Assembly (NCBI GenBank): GCA_016234115.1
Contig: JACRHD010000035.1
Coordinates: 1-64,000, forward strand
Source: Nitrospirota bacterium
GTDB lineage: Bacteria > Nitrospirota > Thermodesulfovibrionia > UBA6902
Direction of reading: 5' to 3'
DNA: 64,000 nucleotides
Shown: positions 52,401-58,988 of the stretch, piece by piece
How positions within the stretch are numbered: position 1 is the stretch's first letter
Layout: every line of letters begins with the position of its first letter
Made by a program: the position numbers and the translations under genes
Notes under the pieces: model-generated
The model's input: only the letters and a program-made list of their open reading frames with translations
What the model was told of the DNA's origin: nothing
Databases searched by the model: none

Positions 52401-53384
52401 CGGGAAGGTCCCGGATATTTTCCCCTTCACGGCGATCTCGCCGCTGATATCTTCTTTGACCTTCACAAGCTCCATCAGGGTTTCAAGCCGGAATTTACTG
52501 TCGGTCTCCAGATCAACGGTAAACCTCGGACTTTTCGCTTCCTCATCGACAGTCATCCCGACCCTGCCGTCAAACGACAGTACGCCCTCTCTTTCCGTCT
52601 TTAAATCAAAAAAATGGCGGAAGGCGTCTTCATGTATCTCGGCGCTTCCCGACAGGGAACCTCCCTTCAGCGCCCCCCCGGGACCAAGCAGGACCTGCCC
52701 CTTCGCTTTGAGAAATGATTTCGAGGACCTTATATCGACCTCGTTTATCTGAATGCCGCCGTCCGTTATCTTAACGCTCCCACCAAGGTCCCCCCGGACC
52801 TCGGCAAGACCCGGCGACCTGAGGATGCCCTCTTTCACCCGGAGCCGGGCGGCAACGTCGTTCTTTGTAGTCATCTCAAAGAAAACGCCGCTGCCCGAGA
52901 CTGCCGTCCCTTTTTCATTCCTGACGGCAAACCTGCCGTCCGTAAGATCGATATTCCTGACGCTGAGCCGGCGGCTCTTCACTCCGTCGCGGGCGACATT
53001 CTTTTTTACATTTTCAATTATCCTCCGGATGTCCGCTTCGGATACGGTCAGTTCGGGCTCCTTGAGCGACAGCTTTCTTATCCTCACCTCGCCGGACAGC
53101 AGGCTGGACAGATCGATATACGCGCGGGTCTTTGTGAGCCAGAGCAGCCTGTTGCCGTCTTTGTCGAAGACCTTGAATCCCTTGGCCTGGATATAAAAGG
53201 GAAAAAGATTGATGACGGCATTATCAATAATAATCCTCTCCCCTGTCGCGTTTTCGAGGGCGGGGATGATGAGCCTCTTTGTGTAGTTCGACAGGTAGGG
53301 TCCCCTGAGAAGAAAAAATATGACCGCAAACGCGAGCGCCGCGCCGGCAATTATGGTCAATCTCTTTTTGATGCTTCCCTGCAA
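49413..53384 (-). CDS. tamB: Translocation and assembly module protein TamB
   Basis: A 1323-aa protein with one N-terminal membrane anchor (KRLTIIAGAALAFAVIFFLL), long beta-helical AsmA/DUF490-like repeats and a conserved C-terminal DUF490 domain (GRIEAQEGTIYFRSNEFRI, DPPLSEMEILNLLTFGQ). TamB spans the periplasm and works with an Omp85 partner in protein insertion and lipid transport. The TTG start is supported by AGGAG seven bases before it. A 211-bp repeat-filled gap separates it from the Omp85 gene. Confidence 0.9.
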   Translation of the reverse strand: MQGSIKKRLTIIAGAALAFAVIFFLLRGPYLSNYTKRLIIPALENATGERIIIDNAVINLFPFYIQAKGFKVFDKDGNRLLWLTKTRAYIDLSSLLSGEVRIRKLSLKEPELTVSEADIRRIIENVKKNVARDGVKSRRLSVRNIDLTDGRFAVRNEKGTAVSGSGVFFEMTTKNDVAARLRVKEGILRSPGLAEVRGDLGGSVKITDGGIQINEVDIRSSKSFLKAKGQVLLGPGGALKGGSLSGSAEIHEDAFRHFFDLKTEREGVLSFDGRVGMTVDEEAKSPRFTVDLETDSKFRLETLMELVKVKEDISGEIAVKGKISGTFPELSGSGTVKFHDGVLGGLRIGDLDGDIAYGENKFSLSRFKARAYGGEMEGRASLLLPYGDYMVDAEVSHAGSPEFFKFIKWEPPFPAGEINGRFLLTHNHGEGVEVEADASYHNTTKKEGDLLSRLNTIRCRLHLKDDVLRLKQTALSTAVSELLLDGSIDLANNMMSLDVRLDSREVSDITAPYYSKFIAPASFRGRAAGALKDPEITGTLEAGPGSIHGLMFTRASADLNYRMSSLSVSRLDIAGGKATYEASGTIEFRKAEGLFSFKGPYYKATAEVKGAELKPFVTMLYRDIPVSGPVDGTLSFEGDHEKFVSSGDLVVRDGVVYGQQFDRVSVRADLHPGRVEFYSVTAQRGDSVLNAKGKLSFDGKFTLDASSAGTSLSDINLFRDLPLGGSAALSVEGSGTFEKPDIGFSARLREVTFKGMRAGKGDIEGRLKGKEVSAKGAFMDGRITADASAVISPRRTWSADIDFRKGNYDFLLSGFMKSPPEDLALSLEGKVKMKGEGSRLSLTSRFAYLNCSAYGFTLRNAGDIVVELADRGLAIKSFALTGDHAKLSVGGELKPDKQLDVKVKGSLDLAPLKVLSDKFASLKGRGDISVDIIGPWEKPDVTGEVNVIDAAASLTEYPYKIGPVNGTVFLKKDRFAFDDVKTVFGGGKITMSGVGYLSGVSVKRVFLSSSLTGINVRPMDDVSASFDGRLFYETSDKGAVLSGSLDVKKARYGKDLEFSKWLIDLREINREAVRYPAFLKNTEFNVYISGADNITIDNNLAKAPVNLAVTLTGNIARPGLIGRIEAQEGTIYFRSNEFRILEGSSVDFVDASRITPVFHLLAETYTGDYFIKMNLDGTIDKFTLSLFSDPPLSEMEILNLLTFGQTRKASKGLESGIAASEAASILAGGLQDVVQEKFKGITGFERFKIEPNTTAAGAIAPRITIGKRLLEDRLFVIYSTSVGTTEENVIRLEYRVSKNISLVGSKDEIGSVGGDVKYRFEFK

Positions 53385-53424
53385 TCCGACACTCCTGTTA
53401 AATACAGATGCTGGCCGTCAATTT

Positions 53425-53510
53425 TCAGTAGTTAGTAGCAGGTAGTTAGCAGTTAGGGGGAAGCACTGAAGCCCCTCCCCTTAACTGCTAACTACTAACT
53501 ACTTGCTGCC
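53425..53510. repeat. Heptamer-built palindrome (AGTAGTT family, copy 2)
   Basis: AGTAGTT, AGTAGCA, GGTAGTT, AGCAGTT on the left, and AACTGCT, AACTACT, AACTACT, TGCTGCC on the right. Same family as 14737-14816. Confidence 0.85.
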
Positions 53511-53652
53511 TCAAAAATTCGTAATTAGGCTTATTCAGCGTCTGCCGCACTTTTATTCCTGGTTTGGACTATTATGATCTTAAACGGATATGCTACTATT
53601 ACATAGTGAATTCACCAAATGTTATAATACCTGATCAAAAAGTAAGCGTCAA

Positions 53653-53701
53653 TTTAGAGTTTAGAGTTTAGAGTTTAGAGTTTAGAGTTTAGAGTTTAGA
53701 G
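53653..53701. repeat. (TTTAGAG)7 tandem repeat
   Basis: Seven perfect head-to-tail copies of TTTAGAG. The same word in reverse complement (CTCTAAA) is repeated at 54769-54796, beyond the tRNA and coiled-coil genes. Confidence 0.95.
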
Positions 53702-53706
53702 GTTGG

Positions 53707-53732
53707 AGTAGGGGCGGGTTTAAAACCCGCCC
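53707..53732. repeat. GGGCGGG palindrome (copy 2)
   Basis: AGTAGGGGCGGG-tttaaaa-CCCGCCC, identical over 26 bp to the minus-strand reading of the element at 46440-46465. It ends 14 bp before the tRNA. Confidence 0.8.
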
Positions 53733-53746
53733 TTGCAAAATCAGGA

Positions 53747-53822
53747 GGGCGGTTAGCTCAGCTGGGAGAGCACCACGTTCGCAACGTGGGGGTCGGGGGT
53801 TCGAATCCCCTACCGTCCACCA
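53747..53822 (+). tRNA. tRNA-Ala (anticodon CGC)
   Basis: A full cloverleaf can be drawn: acceptor GGGCGGT/ACCGTCC (one G-T pair), D arm GCTC/GAGC, anticodon stem CCACG/CGTGG with loop TTCGCAA (anticodon CGC), T arm GGGGG/CCCCT with TTCGAAT, and encoded CCA. 76 nt including CCA. It reads GCG alanine codons. Confidence 0.97.
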
Positions 53823-53886
53823 TTTTTTCAGGAAAATGCATCAGCTTGATAAATTGGACGACGAGTAAGCTTAAAAGGAGCGAAGA

Positions 53887-54591
53887 GTGAACGACAATTT
53901 TCCCGAGCTTGAAAATGTCCGCAAGAAGTGCGAGACGCTGGACAACGAATTAAACTCCTTCTTTGAGTCGATAAAGGAAATCCGTTCAGTGAGGGATTCC
54001 GTTGCCGGGCTGCCCGACAGGCTGAAACAGAATGAGGCGGAGCTCGAGCAGCAGAAGATGGAAATGGACAATATGCTTTCCTCGACCCGCAATCTGCTGA
54101 TTTCCTTTGAAGAGCAGGCGAAGGGCCTGTTCTTTGACCTCGAAAAAAAGACGGACGCCCTTGCCGGTAATGTGACAACGAGCATATCCGAGCTCGGGAA
54201 TGTCTTCGAGACGGGCAGCGGGAGATTGATCGAAGAGCAGAAAGAAAGGCTCGGACAGATCATCAAGGCTTATGATCAGATACAGATGACTTTCGAAGGC
54301 ATGAAGCATACGATCACCCTGCATGATCAGTCGATCGCCGCCCTGCAAAACAACTATGCGGAGGCTCTGAAGATACTTGAAAAGTCGGACCTGTCTTTCA
54401 GGGACATCAGGAAGTCACTGTCCGACCTTCAGAAGAGACCTTCCGAGATGGAAAACAGGATAAAGGGAATGGAAAGCAGACTGCGGGAGCAGTTTTTTTC
54501 CAGGCTTGAAAGACAGAAGTATGTAATCCTCGCAATGCTGGCGGTGATGATCGCCGCCGTGGTCCTTTTTCTCTTATATCCCGGGCAGTAA
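53887..54591 (+). CDS. Coiled-coil protein with C-terminal membrane anchor
   Basis: A 234-aa protein starting at GTG, with AAAAGGAG six bases before. Residues 1-205 are almost continuously helical with heptad patterns (LDNELNSFFESIKEI, QKMEMDNMLSSTRNLL, LSDLQKRPSEMENRI). A single hydrophobic helix (YVILAMLAVMIAAVVLFLLY) ends the protein. No family recognised. It would be a tail-anchored inner-membrane protein with a long cytoplasmic coiled coil. It follows the tRNA by 64 bp. Confidence 0.75.
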   Translation: MNDNFPELENVRKKCETLDNELNSFFESIKEIRSVRDSVAGLPDRLKQNEAELEQQKMEMDNMLSSTRNLLISFEEQAKGLFFDLEKKTDALAGNVTTSISELGNVFETGSGRLIEEQKERLGQIIKAYDQIQMTFEGMKHTITLHDQSIAALQNNYAEALKILEKSDLSFRDIRKSLSDLQKRPSEMENRIKGMESRLREQFFSRLERQKYVILAMLAVMIAAVVLFLLYPGQ

Positions 54592-54691
54592 ACCGGCTAA
54601 CGGAGCATTATCTCAGCAGCGGCAAGGTGGAGATGATCGACCTCGAAGCGCCCGCAGCAGCAGGGCACGGACATCACTGAAATACCGAGCT

Positions 54692-54796
54692 TGGAGTACG
54701 GAGTCCGGAGTTCAGAGTTTGGTACCAGTTTCATACTAAACCCCGAACTCCAAACTCCAAACTCCAAACTCTAAACTCTAAACTCTAAACTCTAAC
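54692..54796. repeat. Heptamer-built palindrome (GGAGTNC / AAACTCC-CTCTAAA family)
   Basis: Left words GGAGTAC, GGAGTCC, GGAGTTC, AGAGTTT. Right words GAACTCC, AAACTCC (two), then CTCTAAA (three) and CTCTAAC. The CTCTAAA words are the reverse complement of the TTTAGAG tandem at 53653-53701. Confidence 0.85.
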
Positions 54797-54802
54797 GCGG
54801 GG

Positions 54803-54832
54803 TTTACCTCTTCAAACATAATTTCGTATAAT
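54803..54832 (+). promoter_or_regulatory. Possible promoter of etfBA
   Basis: TTTACC, 18-bp spacer, perfect -10 TATAAT, 67 bp before the etfB start. The -35 match is weak. Confidence 0.45.
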
Positions 54833-54898
54833 ACCAGCCTGAATTTTGCAAGGGTGTATCGCATCATGCCCTGCCATAATCCTGGAGGAAACAAGCGT

Positions 54899-55681
54899 TT
54901 GAACATCATCGTCTGCATAAAGCAGGTACCCGACACTGCTGAGATCAGGATCAATCCCGAGACAAACACGCTCATGCGTGAAGGCGTGCCGAGCATCATA
55001 AATCCATTCGACCTTCACGCTCTCGAGGAGGCCTTGCAGATCAGGGAAAGATCCGGCGGCAAAGTGACCGTCCTTACCATGGGGCCCCCTCAGGCGGAAA
55101 CGGCGTTGAGAGAAGCCATTTCCATGGGAGCCGACGAGGCCGTGCTCCTTTCCGACAGGGCCTTTGCCGGCTCCGATACGTGGGCGACTTCTTATACGCT
55201 TGCCCAGGCGGTCAGGAAGCTCGGCGCAGACGTCATTTTTTGCGGCAAGCAGGCGATAGACGGCGACACAGCGCAGGTCGGCCCGGAGACCGCGGAATTC
55301 CTGGGCATCCCTCATATCTCCTATATAAGAAAGATCGAAGAGATAAAAGACAATCATATAACAGTGCAGAGGCTCATGGATGAGGGATATGACGTCGTGG
55401 AGTCTTCCCTTCCCGTGCTGCTCACCGTCGTAAAGGAATTAAACCAGCCCAGGATGCCTTCATTAAAGGGAAAGATGGCCGCGAAGAAAGCGGAGATCAG
55501 GAAGATGAATAAAGACGATATCCAGGCGGACGAGGACTGTCTCGGACTCAAGGGCTCACCCACACAGGTGAAGAGGATCTTCGCCCCGGAAATAAAGGCT
55601 GAAAGAAAAATACTCGAGGGGACTCCCGAAGAACAGTCGGACGCCCTCATTCAGGAGTTGAGGAACGTTAAATGTCTATAG
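54899..55681 (+). CDS. etfB: Electron transfer flavoprotein subunit beta
   Basis: A 260-aa EtfB-type protein: NIIVCIKQVPDTAEIRI at the start, GGKVTVLTMGPP, REAISMGADEAVLLSD and GKQAIDGDTAQVGPETAEFLG (nucleotide-binding region). TTG at 54899 is chosen because it gives the usual family start; GGAGG lies ten bases upstream. ATG at 54866 is an alternative. EtfB binds AMP or FAD, depending on type, and with EtfA transfers electrons from dehydrogenases or ferredoxin. It overlaps the alpha subunit gene by ten bases. Confidence 0.92.
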   Translation: MNIIVCIKQVPDTAEIRINPETNTLMREGVPSIINPFDLHALEEALQIRERSGGKVTVLTMGPPQAETALREAISMGADEAVLLSDRAFAGSDTWATSYTLAQAVRKLGADVIFCGKQAIDGDTAQVGPETAEFLGIPHISYIRKIEEIKDNHITVQRLMDEGYDVVESSLPVLLTVVKELNQPRMPSLKGKMAAKKAEIRKMNKDDIQADEDCLGLKGSPTQVKRIFAPEIKAERKILEGTPEEQSDALIQELRNVKCL

Positions 55682-56871
55682 TGGTAAGAGTGGACAAATG
55701 CAGCGGCTGCGAGACGTGTCTGGCCTCCTGCCCCTTTGACGCCATTGTGATGAAAGAGGGGAAGGCATTTATAAATGAGTATTGCAATTACTGCAAGACC
55801 TGCATCTCGGTATGTCCCGAAGGCGCGATCATTGAGACTGAAGAAATTTCAAATTTCAAATCTCAGATTTCAAATCTCCTGGACTATAAGGACGTGCTGA
55901 TATTCGCGGAACAGAGAGAAGGCAAAGCAGCGCCCGTTGCCCTGGAGCTCCTCGGGGCAGGCAGGAGGCTTGCCGATGAGTTAGGCGTGAAATTATTAGC
56001 GGTATTGCCGGGCGCGGACGAACCGGAGGCAAAAGAGCTTGTCAAATGGGGCGCGGACAGGGTATACCTGTGCAGCGACGCGCGCCTGCGGAAATTCAAT
56101 GATGATTCATACGCGGACCTTCTCACGCTGATAATTAACGAGCAGAGACCCTCTATCGTTCTCGCGGGGGCCACGCCGGTCGGAAGGTCCTTTATCCCCC
56201 GTGTCGCGGCGAGGTTGAGAACGGGTCTCACCGCGGACTGTACGTCACTGGAAATAGACGGGGAGACAGGAAACCTGCTCCAGATACGCCCTGCCTTCGG
56301 CGGAAATATCATGGCCACGATCCTGTGTCCGGATTACAGGCCGCAGATGGCGACAGTCAGACCTCGCGTCATGAAAAGGGGAGAATACAATGAAACCAGG
56401 ACCGGCGAAATTGTAAGTATTCAGCTTGATGAGATCAGGACGAGAACGAACGTACTGGAGACCGTCAAGGAGGTGTCGGAAGTAAGCGTCAACCTTCACG
56501 AGGCTGAATATATCATCGCAGGTGGAAGGGGGGCAGGCGGAGACAAGGGCTTCAGGCTGCTTTCAGAGCTTGCGCAGGCGCTTGGCGGCGTTGTCGGCGC
56601 GTCAAGGGCCGCGGTCGACGAGGGCTGGATTTCGTACAGCCACCAGGTCGGACAGACTGGAAAGACGGTAAACCCCAAAATATATATCGCCTGCGGGATC
56701 TCGGGCGCAGTCCAGCACCTCGTGGGCATGCAGTCCTCGGACATTATTATCGCGATCAATACAAACCCCGAAGCGCCTATCTTCAACGTCGCGACTTATG
56801 GAATTGTCGGGGATTTGTTTGAAATAGTGCCGCTGCTGACGAAAAAGATTAAAGAGTTAAAAGGGATCTAA
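55672..56871 (+). CDS. etfA: Electron transfer flavoprotein subunit alpha with N-terminal 2[4Fe-4S] ferredoxin
   Basis: A 399-aa protein. Residues 9-51 hold two [4Fe-4S] motifs (CSGCETCLASCP and CNYCKTCISVCP). The EtfA domain follows, with the FAD-binding C-terminal part (GGRGAGGDKGF, VGQTGKTVNPKIYIACGISGAVQH). The ferredoxin fusion occurs in anaerobes whose Etf handles ferredoxin or bifurcating electron flow. The linker ISNFKSQISNLL between the two domains is encoded by five degenerate AAATTTC-type heptamers, so a repeat forms the junction. Translationally coupled to etfB. Confidence 0.95.
   Translation: MSIVVRVDKCSGCETCLASCPFDAIVMKEGKAFINEYCNYCKTCISVCPEGAIIETEEISNFKSQISNLLDYKDVLIFAEQREGKAAPVALELLGAGRRLADELGVKLLAVLPGADEPEAKELVKWGADRVYLCSDARLRKFNDDSYADLLTLIINEQRPSIVLAGATPVGRSFIPRVAARLRTGLTADCTSLEIDGETGNLLQIRPAFGGNIMATILCPDYRPQMATVRPRVMKRGEYNETRTGEIVSIQLDEIRTRTNVLETVKEVSEVSVNLHEAEYIIAGGRGAGGDKGFRLLSELAQALGGVVGASRAAVDEGWISYSHQVGQTGKTVNPKIYIACGISGAVQHLVGMQSSDIIIAINTNPEAPIFNVATYGIVGDLFEIVPLLTKKIKELKGI
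55844..55878. repeat. Heptamer array encoding the EtfA interdomain linker
   Basis: AAATTTC, AAATTTC, AAATCTC, AGATTTC, AAATCTC in succession (35 nt), in frame within the coding sequence. Confidence 0.85.
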
Positions 56872-56879
56872 GCCCTGTC

Positions 56880-57016
56880 ATGTCGTCATTCCCGAGGTAG
56901 TTATCGGGAATCCATTGCCTTTAAAAGCACTCAGCACCCTGGATTCCCGCCTTCGCGGGAATGACGCCCTCCGACGTCACTCATTCCTGACTCTTAACTC
57001 CTGACTCTTAACTCTT
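56880..57016. repeat. Intergenic repeat cluster between etfA and dsrC
   Basis: An inverted pair GTCATTCCCG ... CGGGAATCCA facing TGGATTCCCG ... CGGGAATGAC, followed by heptamers CCTGACT, CTTAACT, CCTGACT, CTTAACT. Confidence 0.7.
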
Positions 57017-57048
57017 TACCCCGGCTTCCAGCCGGCTCATATGCAGTA

Positions 57049-57411
57049 TCATGTGCACCCCTCGGGCTCCGGCACTCCCGCATATTTGCAGGCATGCCTC
57101 ACCGGCGCCGGCGGGAACAATTTATAGAGATATCTGATGCCGTATCTGTCCGTATGTTTGATGTCGTTCAGTCTGTTGATAATGACCCTGGGCATGGGCG
57201 TCATCTTAAACTGAGTGTAATATTCCCGCATGAACATGATTACGTCCCAATGGTCTTGCGTAAGTTTAATGCCGTCCTGTTCACATAAATATCGCGCGAG
57301 GTCCTCAGACCATTCCCCGAAATTCTTCAGATACCCGCCGGAAGTGAATTCGATGTTCCTGCCCCGGAATTCTATAAAAACGGATTCATCGTTCATGATC
57401 TCTATGAGCAT
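57049..57411 (-). CDS. dsrC: DsrC/TusE-family sulfur relay protein
   Basis: A 120-aa protein matching DsrC: FGEWSEDLARYLCEQDGIKLT, DHWDVIMFMREYY and the C-terminal arm ACKYAGVPEPEGCT. The arm holds both redox cysteines spaced C-x10-C (third from the C-terminus region and at the penultimate residue), the pattern of true DsrC, which carries sulfur between DsrAB and membrane complexes, rather than TusE. No dsr genes lie nearby. ATG at 57411 or at 57396 could be the start. Confidence 0.9.
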   Translation of the reverse strand: MLIEIMNDESVFIEFRGRNIEFTSGGYLKNFGEWSEDLARYLCEQDGIKLTQDHWDVIMFMREYYTQFKMTPMPRVIINRLNDIKHTDRYGIRYLYKLFPPAPVRHACKYAGVPEPEGCT

Positions 57412-57430
57412 TTTAGCCTATGGCGGAGGT

Positions 57431-57460
57431 TTGTCAAGGCGGACCGGGATTGTATATAAT
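57431..57460 (+). promoter_or_regulatory. Possible promoter of fabD
   Basis: TTGTCA, 18-bp spacer, perfect TATAAT, 97 bp before the fabD start. An inverted repeat (GCTTTATAGCG ... CGCTATAACGC) lies between promoter and gene. Confidence 0.55.
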
Positions 57461-57556
57461 TACGGCGTGTCGCGTTTGTCGCTTTATAGCGTTGGCTTAT
57501 CCGCGTTGAGGGTGTTCACGCTATAACGCTTTACCCCATCATAAAAAGGAGACTGC

Positions 57557-58483
57557 ATGAAAACAGCATTCGTGTTCCCCGGACAGGGCTCGCAGCATGT
57601 CGGCATGGGGAAAGACTTGTATGACAATTTCGGAGAAGTAAGAGAGATATACAGGGAAGCGTCGGAGGCCCTGGGATATGATGTCGCGGAACTGAGTTTT
57701 AACGGACCGGACAGTGAACTGAACAGGACCTTCAGGACCCAGCCGTGTCTTTTGACCGCAAGCTTCGCTGCCTTTAAGGTCCTCGCCTCCAAAGGCATTT
57801 CCCCCTTTTGCGTTGCCGGGCACAGTCTCGGGGAATATACCGCTGTTACGGCAGCAGGTGTTTTTTCATTTGCGGACGCCGTAAGGATTACGGAGAAAAG
57901 AGGACAGTTCATGCAGGAGTCTGTGCCCGAAGGCAAAGGGCTCATGGCCGCGGTAATCGGCCTTGATAAGGACGCGATCAATAAGGTCTGTTCCTCGGTG
58001 ACTTCCGGCTACGTCGCCCCCGCAAATTACAATTGCCCCGGACAGATCGTTATCGCCGGTGAAAAAATTGCAGTTGAAGAAGCGATCAAACTCGCTGAGG
58101 CGAACGGCGCCAGAAGGGCGATGGCCCTGGCGGTATCAGCGCCTTCACATTGCGCGCTCATGAAAGACGCCTCGGAAAAGCTCGCGGCCCTGCTGGATAA
58201 CACGCAACTGCACCCGGCGCAGGTCCCGGTTGTAAACAATGCGGACGCCGCCTTCCTGAGAGATCCGCAGGAGATTAAATCTTCGCTCGTGCGCCAGCTC
58301 AATCAGCCGCTGCTGTGGGAGGATTCAATCAGGGTAATGGTCCAAAACGGCGTGGACACGTTTATTGAAACAGGCCCCAAAAGAGTCCTTTCGGGTCTGA
58401 TAAAAAGGATAGAGGGCGGCGTGAAGATATTTAATGTCGAAGATGCAAAGAGTCTTGAGGAGACACTCAAGGCACTCGCCTGA
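57557..58483 (+). CDS. fabD: Malonyl-CoA:acyl carrier protein transacylase
   Basis: A 308-aa FabD: FVFPGQGSQHVGMG at the start, the nucleophile serine in GHSLGEYTAV, the arginine in TEKRGQFMQ, and the catalytic His in APSHCALM. It loads malonyl groups on ACP for fatty acid synthesis. AAAAAGGAG precedes the ATG. It is not followed by other fab genes, which is unusual. Confidence 0.95.
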   Translation: MKTAFVFPGQGSQHVGMGKDLYDNFGEVREIYREASEALGYDVAELSFNGPDSELNRTFRTQPCLLTASFAAFKVLASKGISPFCVAGHSLGEYTAVTAAGVFSFADAVRITEKRGQFMQESVPEGKGLMAAVIGLDKDAINKVCSSVTSGYVAPANYNCPGQIVIAGEKIAVEEAIKLAEANGARRAMALAVSAPSHCALMKDASEKLAALLDNTQLHPAQVPVVNNADAAFLRDPQEIKSSLVRQLNQPLLWEDSIRVMVQNGVDTFIETGPKRVLSGLIKRIEGGVKIFNVEDAKSLEETLKALA

Positions 58484-58602
58484 GGGGACTGCGATATCAT
58501 GTCCGTGTCCACACTATTCCAGGCTGGACAGCATCAGCAGAGCTTTCAATTTCAGAATAAGATGTATCTTAAAAAATCTTGTAGCCCCTCACTTATTGTG
58601 GG

Positions 58603-58720
58603 AGACAATCCCCCCCTTTGGCAAAGGGGGGCGAGGGGGGATTTTTCAATTCATTCTATAAAATCTCCCCTAACCCCTGCTTAAGGCACCTACTGTTGGT
58701 CTTTGCCAAAGAGGGGAATC
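58603..58720. repeat. Compound palindromic repeat (CCCCTTTG family, copy 2)
   Basis: CCCCCTTTGGCAAAGGGGG, AGGGGGATTTTT, AAAATCTCCCCT, and a closing CTTTGCCAAAGAGGGG arm, interrupted by about 30 bp of extra sequence compared with the copy at 43383. Confidence 0.75.
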
Positions 58721-58793
58721 GTTAAATCACCCCACGTAACTAAACGCTTACAAAATCTTAAAAATTCTTTGATATTTTTTTGATATTTTTTTC

Positions 58794-58822
58794 TTGACAA
58801 TTATTTGTATTGCTTATAGAAT
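58794..58822 (+). promoter_or_regulatory. Promoter of the giant secreted protease gene
   Basis: Perfect TTGACA, 17-bp spacer and TAGAAT. A 7-4-7 inverted repeat (GCTTATA-gaat-TATAAGC, 58812-58829) covers the -10 and could be an operator. Confidence 0.8.
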
Positions 58823-58829
58823 TATAAGC

Positions 58830-58859
58830 GTCTTGATAGGGTTCTGGTTAGATCAAGAC
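58830..58859 (+). promoter_or_regulatory. Leader hairpin
   Basis: GTCTTGAT-N14-ATCAAGAC forms a perfect 8-bp stem at the very start of the predicted transcript. It resembles no riboswitch class I know; it may protect the 5' end. Confidence 0.5.
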
Positions 58860-58988
58860 ATTTTCTCCACCTCTAACATTTAAGTATAAAAACGTAACAG
58901 CGTGTACTTTTATTTTCATCTGAAAAGATGAGATTAGTATAAACAATAACTGTCTCTAACAAAAAACTATCAGGAGAGGAAGGTCACG

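Larger units (their letters stand above)
53385..53746. other. Intergenic region, 362 bp
   Basis: From left to right: a word-built palindrome (53425-53510), an AT-rich part with TATAAT at 53623 that may be the -10 of a tRNA promoter (the -35 is poor), seven perfect TTTAGAG repeats and the GGGCGGG palindrome. No gene was seen. Confidence 0.6.
54592..54898. other. Intergenic region, 307 bp
   Basis: It contains the palindrome at 54692-54796, a candidate promoter at 54803-54832 and the 5' leader of etfB. No other gene was seen. Confidence 0.6.
58484..58988. other. Intergenic region, 505 bp
   Basis: A repeat cluster (58603-58720), then an AT-rich part with the promoter at 58794-58822 and a 160-nt leader for the giant protease gene. 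No other gene was seen. Confidence 0.6.

Noticed and set aside
46575-53196. Plus-strand open frames opposite the Omp85 and tamB genes
   Set aside because: These are frames antisense to well-supported genes in G+C-rich codons, without recognisable domains.
53653-53701. Tandem repeat considered as part of a CRISPR array
   Set aside because: The unit is 7 bp without spacers; no 25-40 bp repeats with unique spacers and no cas genes are present anywhere in the window.
58830-58988. Leader of the giant gene considered as a c-di-GMP or other riboswitch
   Set aside because: Only one simple hairpin is visible; no conserved aptamer core of known classes was found.
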